Positions 25,883 to 39,600 of a DNA stretch of 64,000 nt are shown piece after piece. Where the stretch lies: positions 29,595,641 through 29,659,640 of the forward strand of contig CM025853.1 in assembly GCA_003952965.2 (NCBI GenBank), read 5' to 3'. The DNA is from Morella rubra. Taxonomy: Eukaryota; Streptophyta; Magnoliopsida; Fagales; Myricaceae. The position numbers and the translations under genes are program-made. Position 1 is the first letter of the stretch. Every line of letters begins with the position of its first letter. The notes under the pieces are model-generated. The model was given only the letters and a program-made list of their open reading frames with translations. It was not told the DNA's origin and did not search any database.

Positions 25883-26586
25883 CTTCGACCCTGGCATAGT
25901 TATGTAGGTTTCACGCCTCCAGTATTTATTTTCTGTAATGTTATATATTTCTCTCTGAAACTAGCAATACCAAAAGTTGCTGACTGGTTGGGTGATGACT
26001 TAGATAAAAGAGAGCTAGAATATGTAATTATGTATATATAAATATCTAGATCTTCTGTTCTTTTTTTTTCAGGAGGAACTACTGCTGAATTTTGCAGGAT
26101 TATACTTTTTAATCATCATTTTGTAAAGGGCGAACATCAATAAACGGTCAAATAATTTCTGATTAATATGTCCTCTTCGTTAGATAGTATTATTTCAGAT
26201 GCACTTCCAATTGGACTTCTGGGTAGTATTTGTGCGCATATGTACATTAACTTCTTCGACCCTGGCATAGTTATGTAGGTTTCACGCCTCCAGTATTTAT
26301 TTTCTGGAAACTAGCAATACCAAAAGTTGCTCATTCTGAGTTGGGTTGATGACTTAGATAAAAGAGAGCTAGAAAAAAATATGCAGAATTATGTATAAGC
26401 ATAAATATCTAGATCATAAAATGCTGAATTTTGCAGGATTATACTTTTTAATCCTTTTGAAAGGGCGAACTCAATCAAGTACTGGTCAAATAATTTCTTT
26501 GGAGTCCTCTTCCAATGATATTATTATTTCAATGCCTTCCAATGGACAGGGTTTGGTAGTATTTGTGCGCATCACATTATATTCTT
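25883..26586. repeat. Degenerate tandem duplication of about 0.37 kb downstream of the SurE gene
   Basis: Copy 1 (25883-26253) and copy 2 (26254-26586) abut directly. Both begin cttcgaccctggcatagtta and share long identical blocks such as gatgacttagataaaagaga. They differ mainly by many small insertions and deletions of about 3-15 bases rather than substitutions. This is probably SurE 3' UTR or downstream DNA. The indel-dominated divergence resembles that upstream of the amine oxidase at 56.6-56.9 kb. Confidence 0.75.
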
Positions 26587-27914
26587 CGGACAGTCATTGG
26601 AGCTCATCTATGTATAACGAGTCAAAGACATATGACAATGCATAGCACGTCTCCATTAATATTGAAATCATCCTGCTAGCACTCGTGACAGTTTTCCCCA
26701 AAATAAAAGGATGTTGTCTTCAGACTTAGTCTATAGCATAAAATGAGCACATAATGAAAGTACATTTACCCAACCCAGCTTGACCAGACATTGAAGGTTA
26801 GGTTCACCGAAGTCTAAAAATAGAAGTGTTGATTTATGCCATCAAGAATAGCGAACTCAATTATACGACATGCAGAACAGTAGATATATAATGGCTTTAT
26901 GAAGGTTTGAATCCTATAAAGCTTCTTGAAGGTTGAATTCACCTATACCACAAAAAATATGGTTTTAAAACTGCACTACAATATGATGAATTGGTACTAA
27001 AAGTCTACCAAGCAGCTGAAAGTTGGAAAGCCATTTTCTTATCCAAATCTAACAAAAAGTTACATAACTCGCGCCTACAACAGAGAGACAACCAGGGATT
27101 GCACAAGGGTATACTAGGACTATCATTTTTTAAAATATTATTATAAGTCAAAAGCAAAATTTTAATCTCTTTTTTTTTTTTTTTTTTTTTCTTTTGTCGG
27201 TGTTTTGTACCTGTGTACTCATTTTAATCATTATGTGTATTTATTTCGAAGGCATATGTTCACGAGAACCTCGTTTATTTCTAATTAGAGAACTTTTATT
27301 CCAAACTGCTTGATTGCTTTCTAGATTCTATAATTAATTGAAATCAACAACGACATAGAGATTGCTTAAAGACCAGCAATAAAACATGAAAATCTTGTCG
27401 GTTGTAGGTCGATTTCTATAGTTTTCACATGTCCTCTTCAAGAAAGTCTCCTATAATAATATGAAAACTTGAAAAGAATAAACAAAACTGCCACCTCAAC
27501 TGCTGAAAACAGACCCTGCAACAATAGGAAGCCAAATAGAAGTAGAACGAACTACTACCCTTTTTAGCTTAATGCATCGAGAAATAGAGTCATTACCTTC
27601 CCCAACCTCCCCCGCCAAAAACACAGAGAGGGAGAGGGAGAGAAAATTAGTACCATTTAAGCTTTAAATATACTGACAATGTAACTTATCAAAAAAAAAA
27701 AAAACTTACTGACAATGTAAAAGGAAAAGGCTATTTTAGATTTAGAGCCAAAGAAAATGCTGTATTAACATTGGAAATCTCTTGTGCTTGAGAAACCCAA
27801 AAAGGGAAGAAAAGAAAAGGGAAAAAATTTTATATGATTGAAAACCTCATAAATATTCTTATGTACATAGCTGGAGCTAGACAGAAAATTAAGGTGCAAA
27901 TAACTTCAAATCTG
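26587..27914. other. Intergenic region, nothing recognised
   Basis: AT-rich sequence with a long T tract (about 27171-27190). It should contain the 3' UTR of the small minus-strand gene that ends at 27915. No ORF or repeat here can be supported. Confidence 0.4.
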
Positions 27915-28412
27915 TCATATTCTTTCCACTCTGTGCACGGCACCCTCAGTCTTTGATGGCAAAGGTGGATGAGAATCCACTAGAATTGACCACAGGACAT
28001 GAACATCTTCATAGGGGCAGGACTTGACATCCTCATACAGAATGTATATCCCTCTTCCTGAAACCCAAAGCAAAATATGGGGAAAGAAATTAACAAATGC
28101 AGGAAAAAGGGTTACCAAACAAAGAATGTTTCACAGAATGATGAGTAAACTACAGCAATCCCATTGCTGCTGTGTGCGGGATATGAGAGATGGGGAATAG
28201 AGAGATAGGAAAGAAGTTCATGTATATCAAAGAACCAGCTTGAAGTTGGCGAAGGTGGATAAGGATTGAAAAAATCTAGAAACCTCTGCAATGTTTTTCA
28301 AGCAGAAGGGAGAAACTTATAGACATCAATATCTCTTACTCTTTCTTTGAGCTGAATTGAGGCGAAACCAGAGCTTCTTCAATGGAGAGACGAGGGACTG
28401 TAGCCAGCTCAT
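27915..28412 (-). CDS. Small 71-aa plant protein of unknown function, two exons
   Basis: Exon 1 is 28412-28340 and exon 2 is 28057-27915. The donor is GTAAGA, and the acceptor follows a pyrimidine-rich tract ending TTTCAG. Together they give 216 nt, 71 residues plus a stop. The protein starts MSWLQSLVSPLKKLW, has a basic middle (QRKRRG) and a core GIYILYEDVKSCPYEDV followed by HVLWSILVDS. I recognise this from memory as a small conserved plant protein without an assigned function; no domain name is known to me. The N-terminus is amphipathic and could bind membranes, but that is inference. Exon 1 alone is only 24 codons, so simple ORF calling finds just exon 2. Confidence 0.8.
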
Positions 28413-31400
28413 CAGGAGAAGTGGGTGGGTGTCTCATGTGGGTTAAGACAATGGGAGCAATTTAAGACCAGGGAGACTGTTGGTTTTGCTTAGACAACGG
28501 TTGAAGAAGATATATGGGGTCACAGTTCCTGGGACATTTTGCATTCCTTTACAGACCAATCATGCGCATCATATTTTGCTCTTGGTGCAATGTCTCTGTC
28601 AAACCCTTTTTGCCTTGTAGAACAAGGAGCCACCCCACCAATCAGCAGTACTTCTCACACTTCCACTACAAATATCCTTCTCTGCAGTATCCCCTTTTCC
28701 CTCCAAATTCCTTATGCCTCAAACCGTATGTTGGTCTTTTTACCACTATTGTATAAGTTTTAGGATATCCACATGTCCTTTGAACTCTTCTTTCCTAGTT
28801 TTGGACACATCTCGTGTTTTCAAAGACAACACAAAAGCTTCTTTCAGGAGTCTCCTACAAGTCTCTGCCTCCCATTAGTCCACCTGGTGTCTTGAAAGTG
28901 TCAGTGCTTGCTGTAACTTGCTGAATCAGACATTGATTCAGCCAAGAAATTGGCGTGACATGCTTTCCTTTGCTTTCTACTTTTTCAAGGTTTTTAACTC
29001 ACTCCGCTTGCTCAATAGTTAGGGTTAATTAGAAATAGTCCGGATCAATCGATTCTTCTTCACGGTAAGAACTTTAGTTGTAAGTTGTCTAACCTCTCCT
29101 TGATTTGTCACTGCATTAAATTTATTAATACGTACAAGCTGAGTCAAAATCTATTCGAGTATAATGTACAGATAGGTGCAATAGATTTTCTTTATTATAA
29201 TAAAAAAAAAAAAAAAGTTTAAATTTTGATACTGAAAATCAGATCTTGGAACTCTATGAAAGAAGTTCCAAAATTAAGAAAAAATCATGGCTACCAATTT
29301 CATTGGTCATGGAATTTATCTTATAATTAATTTAAGGATCAAACAATCAATCCCATTCACAAAACTACCAACTGTTTGCTGATCAGATCAAATTGTTTTT
29401 TCAAATATATCGTATTATTATTTTGGAATAACCATGATCTATATTATAAATTTACATATAGGGATGGCGCATGCATGATTACGAACGTACCCAAGGTCCA
29501 AGCCCAGCAACTCATTTAAAACCAACATTAAAAACGAGCACTGACATTCCGACAATTGAGAAGTCAAATATAACCGTGACGTTAGAAACGTGAAGTTTTA
29601 TTCAGAAAAATAAAAATAAAAAATAGCAACGTGAAGTATGCGTGGGTGGGTGGGCGGGCAAAAGCCTAGGACTGGTCCAAAGTTCATGCGGTTTTGGGCC
29701 CATGGCGCTAGACAAGTGCTCGACCCAATTGCCTTCGATGAGCCCAATTGATTGAGCGCAACAGATTAAAGACAGCTTACAAAATTCCTCTCTTATATCA
29801 ATTAGTTACCCAAAATATAAATTATATTTTTTAGTTAAACAGACCAAAAAAAAAAGGAAAAAAAAATCTCCCACTAGAAACTCCGTATGATGCTTATAAA
29901 TCAGGTCTGCTGTCCCAATAATTAATTACATGGAGAAAGAAAAACAAACGTGCAAATACAAAAGGTACTGCTCCCTAGGAGGCTGACTCGAATGCTGACT
30001 CGTGGGCCATTGAGGCCTGACCAGGGCTTTCGGACCCTCGGCCTTCGGTCCATCTTCATGTCCCACGTATAGACTAGTCCAAAACTCGACTTGATGGACT
30101 CTGAAGGGACCGTCTGAACTAGCAGAACCTTCAAATCATTTTTTTGTGGTCCATTGATGCCTCCAAATGGAGATCGCCCAAAACTGAGATACGCCCTGCC
30201 CCAGCCCCCTACTCCCAAAGTCGACACCTTGTCCTCTGCATTCTGCAATATTAAGTTATTAACCTCTGCCGGGTTCTGACGTCACATTTAAAACTAGAAT
30301 AATTGTTTCCTCCATCAATAATATGGGGCGAGAGGGCAAGCTCTGTCGTATAATTATCAGCTCTGCTTATGTCATCTCTCTACTATTGAGCTTTGTAAGG
30401 GCACGTGACAACGTAGGAGATGTATCCGTGAGATTGTGTGAGAAAAAAATAAAAAATAAAAACTCTCCTCACCCATCAACCGGAAGTTTGTCGGTTTATA
30501 TCTAAACAATATGTTTTGATACATTACACTCTATAATTATCAATATTAAAAATTGTACATATGTTATCTGATAATAATATTTTTATTGATTTAAAAAATT
30601 AACAACAATATTCATATGTGCAAAATGAGTCTAGAATATTCTCATTATTTTGATCTAAAAATTTGACTGATGAAACAAATTTGGTGTCAAATCGAGTAAT
30701 TTACGGAGCAATGAGTCAAACTTATTATAATTAGTAGATAAAGTGTATTTATTCTTAAAAATAAAGTTGATTTTTTGATTAAGTGAAGATACTGTGATCG
30801 TGTTTAAAGAGATAATTTTATTTTTGTTATTATATTTTTGCTGTAAAAAGTCACAATAACTATTCACCTAAAGAAAAGTTGCAATATTATAATATATTTG
30901 AATTGGATCGAAAGAGATAATCGAGCAGTCATTTGAATTAAGGTGAACAGGCCTGCCTTAAGTTAAAGTGTTAAAGTACTTGAATAACGTTAATATACCA
31001 GTTGTCGTTTTTGCCTTTCATAACAATATTATGACCATTTTGGGTAATATTGGCTTGAATATTGTGTACACTTTTGTCTAATCATGCCGTCAGGTCACGG
31101 CTTTTACACAAAAGCTTAATTATCTGCTGCACTTTTACTCTAACTGGTGTGCTCTTGAAGGCTGAGGTTCGCTATGCTTTGTTCAAAATTGTCCTACTGT
31201 AATTTTCTCAGGCACTCTTTTACTCTAATTACTCTTTTATTTTTTTAACATCTATCCAATGCTTTAAATTAGCACCTTAATCTTTTTGTTCGGAGAGAAT
31301 TTTGTTTCTGTTGGACAAAAGAGTAGGTAGTATAAAGGGATTAATATTCTCAACTTAATTGCACTGTATAATTTAGGAAAAGATAGACAGAACAAGTGAA

Positions 31401-31589
31401 TGTTACATAATTTATTATTATCCGTATAAAATTTTTTGACAATCTCAATCATATGAATTAGATATTGTTCGGTAAAAAAAAAAATTCAGGATTTTTTTGA
31501 ATTCTCACTGTGAACCTCTTCTTAGTTTCAAAATATGAGACCGAAACAGTGGTATATTTGATGCCACCTCTATAAAATTCGACCTCCAT

Positions 31590-32190
31590 GGCTACCAAGC
31601 TTTATGACTCCATGGCCATGGTCACATGGAGGTTGGTTCTTCATGGTTTGTTGCAGGGCGTAATATTCTGATTTATACTCATTTATTTGCTTAATTCAAC
31701 CACAGAATTTTATTTTGGGCAGAGGCTTTTTGCTTGTCAAATCAAAAAACGACAATCAATCACAAAGGGCTCCCTTGCGTACGGTGGCACGAGGCTCGAG
31801 TTTTTAGTTGGTCGCGGTTCCAAATACAAGAGCCTCTGCGAGCCTTTGTAGACACCACTAGTTTTCACAACGTATGAACCATTCAACTTTGTGATTTGAC
31901 AACGCCCTAGACGAACACAGAAGGGAAGTATCGAAATTTATGACTCCATTACATGGAGATAAATATTCTGGCTTAATTCAGAATTCAGCAAGAGTACAAT
32001 TCAATCACAAAGGCAAAGTTGCCCGTACGGTGAAGCACGAGGGTGTGTTCGACGTTGTTTAAACGGTTCCTTAAAGATACAGAGCTGTTCAATCTGAAAT
32101 GATCGTTGGTTCCTTTGGCAACATGACACGTTGCACTACTTTTTCACAACGTATACAGAACCATTCAGCTTTCCCACATCTTTTCCGATT
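31590..32190. repeat. Degenerate direct duplication of about 0.3 kb
   Basis: Two blocks (about 31590-31905 and 31930-32190) share the same order of short matches: tttatgactcca, then catggag, then aatattctg, then cttaattca, then caatcacaaagg, then cgtacggtg, then a gcacgagg motif, then ttttcacaacgtat, then gaaccattca. Between these anchors they differ by many indels. No coding function is seen. Confidence 0.55.
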
Positions 32191-34191
32191 TGAAAGTTCA
32201 ACGCATAGCTTAGAAAAAAAAAGAAAAAAACGCATAAAATTACAAAAAATAAAAATTCAAACAACATGCAACTACAAATCTTACTTGATTTTATGCTCAG
32301 ACTACGTTCTCATAATGCGTTGCTTAAAAAAAAAAGAGCCTATGTTGCGATAATAATATTCTTTTAAGTTACAAATATTTTTCAAGCTAGAAAATAATTT
32401 TCACACTTCGTCTGACTAATGAACATTATCTCTGCATTATCGAACGAAGCTATAATTTTGTAATTTACTTTATGCTGATTTTGTATGATATTGTGAGCTA
32501 ACTTCAAATAGAAGTATAATTTGTCAGTATATGGTATAAGACAACGTATGTGTAGTTGGTCATCTGAACATGATGTGTGTTTAGGATAATGAAAGTATAC
32601 AAAGTTTCGACGTCTGAACTTATGCAATCTTTTAGTCTCGTAGAAATCAGATTATTACTCCGTCGCAAAGGTTTTACGTACGAAAATTCTAAATTTGAGA
32701 CCTCAAAAAGAATAAATAGTAAGACTCATACCGAGATTACCAAGTTAATCCCTTAAAATTATTTGTACATAATTTTCCTCGCTACCAAAAAAAAAAAGGG
32801 AACGAAAATATTAATACTTTCATGTTTGAATATGCGACCAGCACGAGGACACAGCTTACTGCAACAATTATATGGGTATGACCCAAGTCTTCCGATTTAC
32901 TGGCAAAATATCCTTTTAAATAAATATTTTATCTTTTTTTTCTTTTAGTTTCGAGTGATGGTTTTAAATCTGCATGACAAGATAGTTGTTTGCCTTAAAA
33001 AGAATGTCTGTGAATCTCCTGTATTTGAGTTTCACGTAGCAGATTTTTAGCATACCCGAGTAGACGTGATGTGCCTTTTTATCCACATAACAAGTAAGGA
33101 ATAATACGAGTTTTTTTCTTCTTCTTAAAGCCACATCCTACAAATTTTCACGCTTTTACCCTCTCTTGTCCCTCCTCCCCTGCTTCTTATTATTATTTTT
33201 TTAAAAAAAAAAAAACTCTGTGCAAAACTTTGAATAGCTTTTTCCTAGTAGTCCTGCCGATTTATTATTATCACGGATTCACCAAAGTATTCATTAAAAT
33301 ATGAGGAAAATCGTACAATTCCTTATTATAAAATTATGGAGGGGAAATTCGAGAAGTTTTTCTGTAATGCCATAGTAATAAGGTAAGAAAAGTGGCGTAC
33401 AGAAGATTTACTATGGAGATCAGAGGTGGGAAAAGTGGCACGAGGACGACAACAAAAAACTTCAGAGTAGTACCGTCCAACAGTGGAGAGAACAGGTGGC
33501 GACACAATTGACGAAAATTCCAATGAAAGATACTGGGGACGGAAAACGTAATCATATGGATTCATTTGGCCAGGGCGGCAGTGCGTGAGTACTGGGAAGG
33601 AATGCAGGGGAAACTTTTCTGTGTGATGATTGCCTAGACATTTATCTTATGCAGCATTTAATTATTTTTATAGTGTTCGTATTTGCTGAACGAATACCAC
33701 TTATAATCATTCAAAAACTAAAAGTTAAGATTTAAGATGGAAAAAAAGAAGAAGAAGCAGGAAATAATAATCGATGGAAGAGGACAATGAGAAATTGACA
33801 TGCTCTGTTTTTATTAAAATACGTGAGGCGTTTCCGGCCACCATCTCTAAGCTGACGATCAAACAGAAGGAGCGAGAAATAATGCCAAGAAGAATCCTAC
33901 ACATCTCATGAAAGTTTGACAGAAGTTCCCAAAAGTGCAAGCAACGAAGCATATAATTTATATACGTTTCTCATATAATTGTACATCACAAGTTGATGAT
34001 CTGAAATCTGAATTGCCACGGTTTACTCATCTGGTTTGGACAAAGACCCTCGGTAGTTCTATCCAAATAAAGTCACAATAACAGACAGAAGTCCACCAAA
34101 TCAGTAGGCAAGTTGCTACTTTTATATATACTTCACCAATATTTAACGATATGACTGTTTAACTTTTCACCTTATTTTGTTTTTATTTGGT

Positions 34192-34583
34192 GAGAGAGAG
34201 AGAGAGAGAGAGAGAGTATATAGAAGCCAGAGAGGAAAGCAATAATACGTTATTTGAATTTAAAAGGTCATGATTCAACGATGATAATGATACATGGTTA
34301 AACAGCTTGGTGGTGGTGTGTGGGGTGTGAGAAGCACGTTGAGGGCCGGGGGCAAGAAGGGAGGGAGGGAGAGAGGGTAGTGTTTCAAAATTTGAAATCA
34401 ATAAGCAAACTAAAAAAGGGTCTTAAGGGTAGGTGAGAATAAGGAAGCAAACTTTTGTTCACTTGGACCACGTGGGAGGGCTGTGAAGAAACAGTATCAT
34501 ATACCTCCACCCCCACAGCTATCATCTCTCCGGCCCCCAACTATGCCAGCCAGCCTGATCAAGTATCACCTATTTGTATATTC

Positions 34584-34618
<35 letters not shown>

Positions 34619-35038
34619 TTATCCTTTGACAAAAGGGAAATGAAAGAAGCTTAGGTAAAGAGATCGAAGAATCTGTCGAACATTTGAATGGGGACAAATG
34701 AAACAAATCGTTTACTAAATACCACATTTTGTGGTATTATTTTAGTCCTCACGATAAAGCTTACAACTTTAGCTTTGGGAAGTTCAAGAACCAGCCTAAA
34801 CTTCGCTTTGGCTATGCCTAACCTTATAATTTATCCAATGCCCCACAGCCTCCCCTTTCCATTAGTTAAGCGACGAGAACTTGCTTTTAGTTGGGTTTGT
34901 TCTTTTTGGGGACTTCGGTTTTCGAAATTGGGCAAACGGCCAATTCCAGACAACAGTAAACTATTCAGATTTTGCAATTGTTAGTACGAGCTAAAACTCA
35001 CAGGGGTTAACAAATAGAGAGAGAGAGAGAGAGAGAGA
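34192..35038. repeat. Cluster of three GA microsatellites
   Basis: Perfect or near-perfect (GA)n tracts lie at about 34192-34216, 34584-34618 and 35016-35038, all purine-rich on the plus strand. They are common in plant leaders and promoters, but no gene adjoins them that I can recognise. Confidence 0.75.
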
Positions 35039-36676
35039 TGTAGTTTAAAGTACTTTACACGTGGAGAATGTCCTGGGCTTTTAAGGTCTTTGGCAGGTAA
35101 TCAAAGGTCTTCGCCGTAACAATAACGGAATTGGACTTTAATGTGAGAAAAACAATGGGACGACAAGTCTCAAGGTTTTGACTTATGGGACTACGTGTTT
35201 GCGTTGATGTCCAATGTCTCCTCATGTGTTTCCACAAGCATTAATCCCTCTTGCTCGATACTTGAACATGTGAGCCAACAGTTAATGGCAGAGTACTTGC
35301 TGTCGCCCTGGATCCCCAGCTTGTGTCTGCTCACAGCTGGATGAATACTGAGTGGTAGACTTGATCCTTTTGAACATCTCAGTCGGCCTACGTCCTAAGT
35401 GACCAGATTCTCCATTGCTTGCTGATCGAATTTATCAAAGTCTTTCTCATTGTTAACAATAGTTGGAGTTTTTACAGTCTACCATCTGCACTTAGATCTT
35501 CAAGTCTACTTCCTCGAGAGAAAAGACAAGCAAAACTATACAATGTAGGAAAAAAAGAGTCCAACAAGTTTTTTTAATTACCAGAGAAATTCGTTGCACT
35601 TGCGCACTTAACTCGATTGGACTTGACGCGATTAGAAACGATACTGATTGAAAAGGGTATGCAACGATGAACTCAGTATATTTGAACCCATCATACAGTT
35701 CAAATATTATTAAACTTCAAAACTTACTAACAAGACAGTGATAGGATTCGAATTCGCATTCCTCCATATAAATCGTTCAAGAATAAAATTAATTACTTCT
35801 AATATATTCACACAAAAAAAACACAGCAAAAAGCAAATTACTAAAATTACAAATGAAACCAAACAAAATTCTGGCAACCGGAGTACGTAAAAATACTATT
35901 GTATTGCCAGATTCATCCGTACGTCTGATTATCCCGTAATATCCGTTCACGGGCCTGATTTTCATTTTTAGCCACATCATTACACACAGCTTGGTCTACA
36001 CAACTATCATTGTAATTGTTACGGAATTTACCAAGACCCACCGGACTCTCTCACATAATTACATCATATGCCATTGCAGCCTTTTCGGTTGAGAGTCCCA
36101 CAATCCCCACTTCCCCTCCATAAATGAGAGCTGTACAGTGCCAGATCCCTCTGACGCAGCCTACAAACCTTATCTGGCTAAATTGGGAAACTCCGTTTTG
36201 GCAAAGCAATTGTGAAATTAAATGCATGTACTAAAGAAGCATTAAGTAGGAAGAAGAGAGGAAGGGGGGGCAAAGAGGGAAAGGTAATAATGAGGGTATA
36301 ACGGACTGTGCAAGTGGGGGTTGGGCCGGCTGACGCTTTCCGTTACGAATCGCAATCGTACCACGTTTAGGTTGATACATTATCATTGACCAGAGCAGTG
36401 TTGACGTTGAGACCTTTTTTTTTTTTTTTTTTTATTTGTTAAAACGCTTGCATGGGTAGCTATGTGTATATAACGGCGTTATTAGCCGTCGTTTGCTATA
36501 TATACGGGCTCTTAGCCTCACTTTATATTCAACTAAAATCTCAGTTTCAATCTCTGTCTCTCTGTGTGTCCCCTCTCTCTCCTACTTGCAAGTGCAAGTT
36601 TTTAATGGTTGCGTGAAGCTGAAGTTTGGAATATTGGTGTTTTGTTTTTGGAGATTCTAAGTTTTTTTTTCTCGAA

Positions 36677-39600
36677 ATGGGGAAGAAAGAGCAGCAGAGA
36701 GATCAGAATGACGATGCCAGAGTTGAGGCTGTTCTGGAGCTTCTCAGAAAACAAGCACCGCTTAGCTTAAAGCAGGTGGGTCGGTTCACCTCCGGCATAC
36801 TATTTGTCGCTAAACTTTCCTGTCTTGGAGCACTGAGCATCTCGGACGTTCCATAGCTCCTTGTCACTGTTGCTGTTTCTAGTTTCTTTAAAGAAGTAGT
36901 AGGATTTAGCTGTTTGCTTGACTATATAGTCCACCTTCTATAGCGGATAGTAGCATGTTCAGCTGAAAGTGTTTCCCTTGATTTTTTGGTGTTGTTCTCT
37001 GTACGTTGGATAAACTAGCTAGTTATAAATTTGTTCATTGGCCTAATTCTTGTCTGTGGCATCGTCGTTTGCAGGAGAAGTTCTGCAACAAGGCTTGCGT
37101 AGAACGATTTCTGAAAGCAAAAGCTGATAGCGTGAAGAAGGCCGCGAAGAGCTTAAGGGCTTGTCTTTCTTGGAGAGAGAGTATTTGCACTGGTAGCCAC
37201 TTCCTTCTTCTTCTTCTTCTTCTCGAAAGCTATACCTGTTGTTCTCTACAAGCACTTTTTTCCATACTAGCTTCTTTTCTTTTTGTCCTACTGAACAAAG
37301 AATCTTACTTTTCCATTTTGAATTAAGCGTTAAAGCTAAATTCCCGGAAATGATTAAAGTCACTTCTCCACGATAGCAAGCAAAAAAAAAAAAAAAAAAG
37401 GGGAAAGGAATTCAAACTGAAGTCTCTGGTTATTATTTTAGATTGTTTATATTTATTTTTTTTCCTTTTCGATATAGACCATTTGATAGCAGATGAGTTC
37501 TCAGCTGAGCTCGCTGAAGGCGTTGCTTATGTGGCTGGTCACGACGAAGAATCCAGACCTGTTTTGGTAATTCGCGCTCTATAAGTTTGTCTTCAAAATG
37601 CTTGAAAGGGTGGAAAGAAACTGAGAAAAATTTCGACTATTGTTACAGGTTTTCCGGATCAAGCAAGATTACCAGAAATTCCATTCCCAGAAACTGTGAG
37701 TGGCCAAACACGAAACAGGAATATTTTTTCTTTTGCATCATCGATATTGTTCAAAATCTCACTGTATGACTCAATACTAAAAAATCTTCCTATTTTTTAA
37801 TCTCGTAGGTTTACTCGTTTGCTGGTGTTTACCCTGGAGGTGGCCATTCAAACCATGCCCAAAAACGTCGAGCACTTCGTTCTACTTTTCGATGGAAGTA
37901 AGTGTCCTAGGAATAACCCTATTCTCCTTCTCTAATATGACATAGCTTTGAAATCAGTGTCTAGTTGTAGTCATTTTGAACTATTGACCTTAAATTTGTA
38001 CGCACGCTGCTATAGCAGACTAGTTAAAGAGACCAAGCACGCCACTATGTCGGAGCACCGGCAGTGTCTGGATATTCTCAGAAAGTGTCTGGAGTACCCC
38101 TAAAGTGTCGTGGTCGAGGTCTCAATAATTGTTTGGTAGTATAGGGGTACTATCGGGAATTGTAGCCTCATACTCTCCTAGAATTGGTCAATTTCGAAGC
38201 TGTAGTTTCCTTAAATATTTGATCTCTAGCAGAAGTACCCAGGATTCTCCTTTTCCCGCTTTGCCAGTACAGATAATCTTCTGCAGTGCTCAGCCTTTGC
38301 GTATTCCAATCACGCTTAATAAACTAATAACAAAGTTCATGTTTTCGTTAACTTTCTAACCTTTTTAATATCTTCGAGCAAGATACTTTTTTTAGGGATA
38401 ACCATTGAGCTTATTTTTGGAAGCGTGGTGTTTACAGGCTTTTTCAGGTCTGCATCAGCTTTTATGAATCTATTGCTGGCTACACTGAAAATCGTAGCGG
38501 AATACTACCCAGGCCGGCTATCCAAGGCTTTTGTCATAGACCCTCCTTCTCTCTTCTCTTATCTATGGAAGGTAAAAAAAAAAAAAAACCCTCCCTTTTT
38601 TGGTAGTCCTCCGTGTACCTACCAATCACAATATATTTGCAGAGTCCAGCTCACGGGGAAAAAAGTCCTAATGCAGTTGAATTTTGCATGCTGCTGTTTT
38701 GTCACCTTTCGACCATCAGGCTTAATTAGTCAATTGAAGAACAAACCGTTTAACAGTTCTGTTCTTTTGGTGGGGTTGGTTCTTTGTTCTTACTTGCTTA
38801 TCTCTTTCTTTTGGGTTTCCAAAATTGGGTCATAATCTACTGGAGCGAAGATTGAAGTTGATAAATATAGTAAAAGCAAGTGGAGTTTAAATAACATAAA
38901 CTAGTTGAAATTCATGAGCTGAAATGTTGAGGTTTTTGTCTTTAATCAAAAGTCAAATGGAGATATGATCTGGGTTCTGGAAGAGGCAAAGTGTGGCCGA
39001 TTCCATTTGCCCTGCGATCTAATTGAATTCCACATGGTGTGGCGGATTTTATAGATACTGGACATAGTTCGTGACTCTGTTTGTTTTATGGCTGCAGGGT
39101 GTACGACCTTTCGTTGAGCTATCAGCGGTCACGATTATGGTGTCGTCTTTGGATTTCGAAGAATCATTGGACTTCAACGACTTCTCAACGTACCCACGAG
39201 CTTCGTCCCTTCGATTTGACCCTTCGTCAGTGAAAGCGACGGCCAAGATTGGCTCTTGTTCGTCGTCCCGATTCTCGTTCACTGTCTCACACCACTTCGA
39301 CTCGCTGAAACCTTGGTACCTAAGCTTAGCGGACACGTCGGCATCCAAAGTGGGACCCACCACACCCTATGGTCAAGGCCCGGCACTCATCTCTCCACTC
39401 AACGCACGGTCCTTCTCGTTCGCGTCACCGGCTGCCAGAACGCCACCAGCAAGTATCTACGGTGGTGGGAGTATTCGGCCGTCGAGGAAATCCCTGTTCC
39501 CTTCAACCCCGTTGCCGCAGCGTACCGCGGGCATTGAGTCTGTCAAGATCGCTCACCCGCGGACACCACGGCCCTCGTTCCTCCAATCACCGGCCATGTT

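Larger units (their letters stand above)
28413..36676. other. Gene-poor region of about 8 kb
   Basis: Mostly AT-rich DNA. It holds a degenerate duplication (31590-32190) and three GA microsatellites (34.2-35.0 kb). A 108-codon minus-strand ORF (29922-30248) and a 98-codon plus-strand ORF (34688-34984) have no recognisable domain. The last 200 bp should include the leader of the Sec14-like gene; its CT-rich stretch is at about 36552-36582. I see no further gene that I can support. Confidence 0.4.

Noticed and set aside
29922-30248. 108-codon minus-strand ORF (starts MQNAEDKVSTLG)
   Set aside because: No domain or family recognised, no splice support and no clear promoter; chance ORF is as likely.
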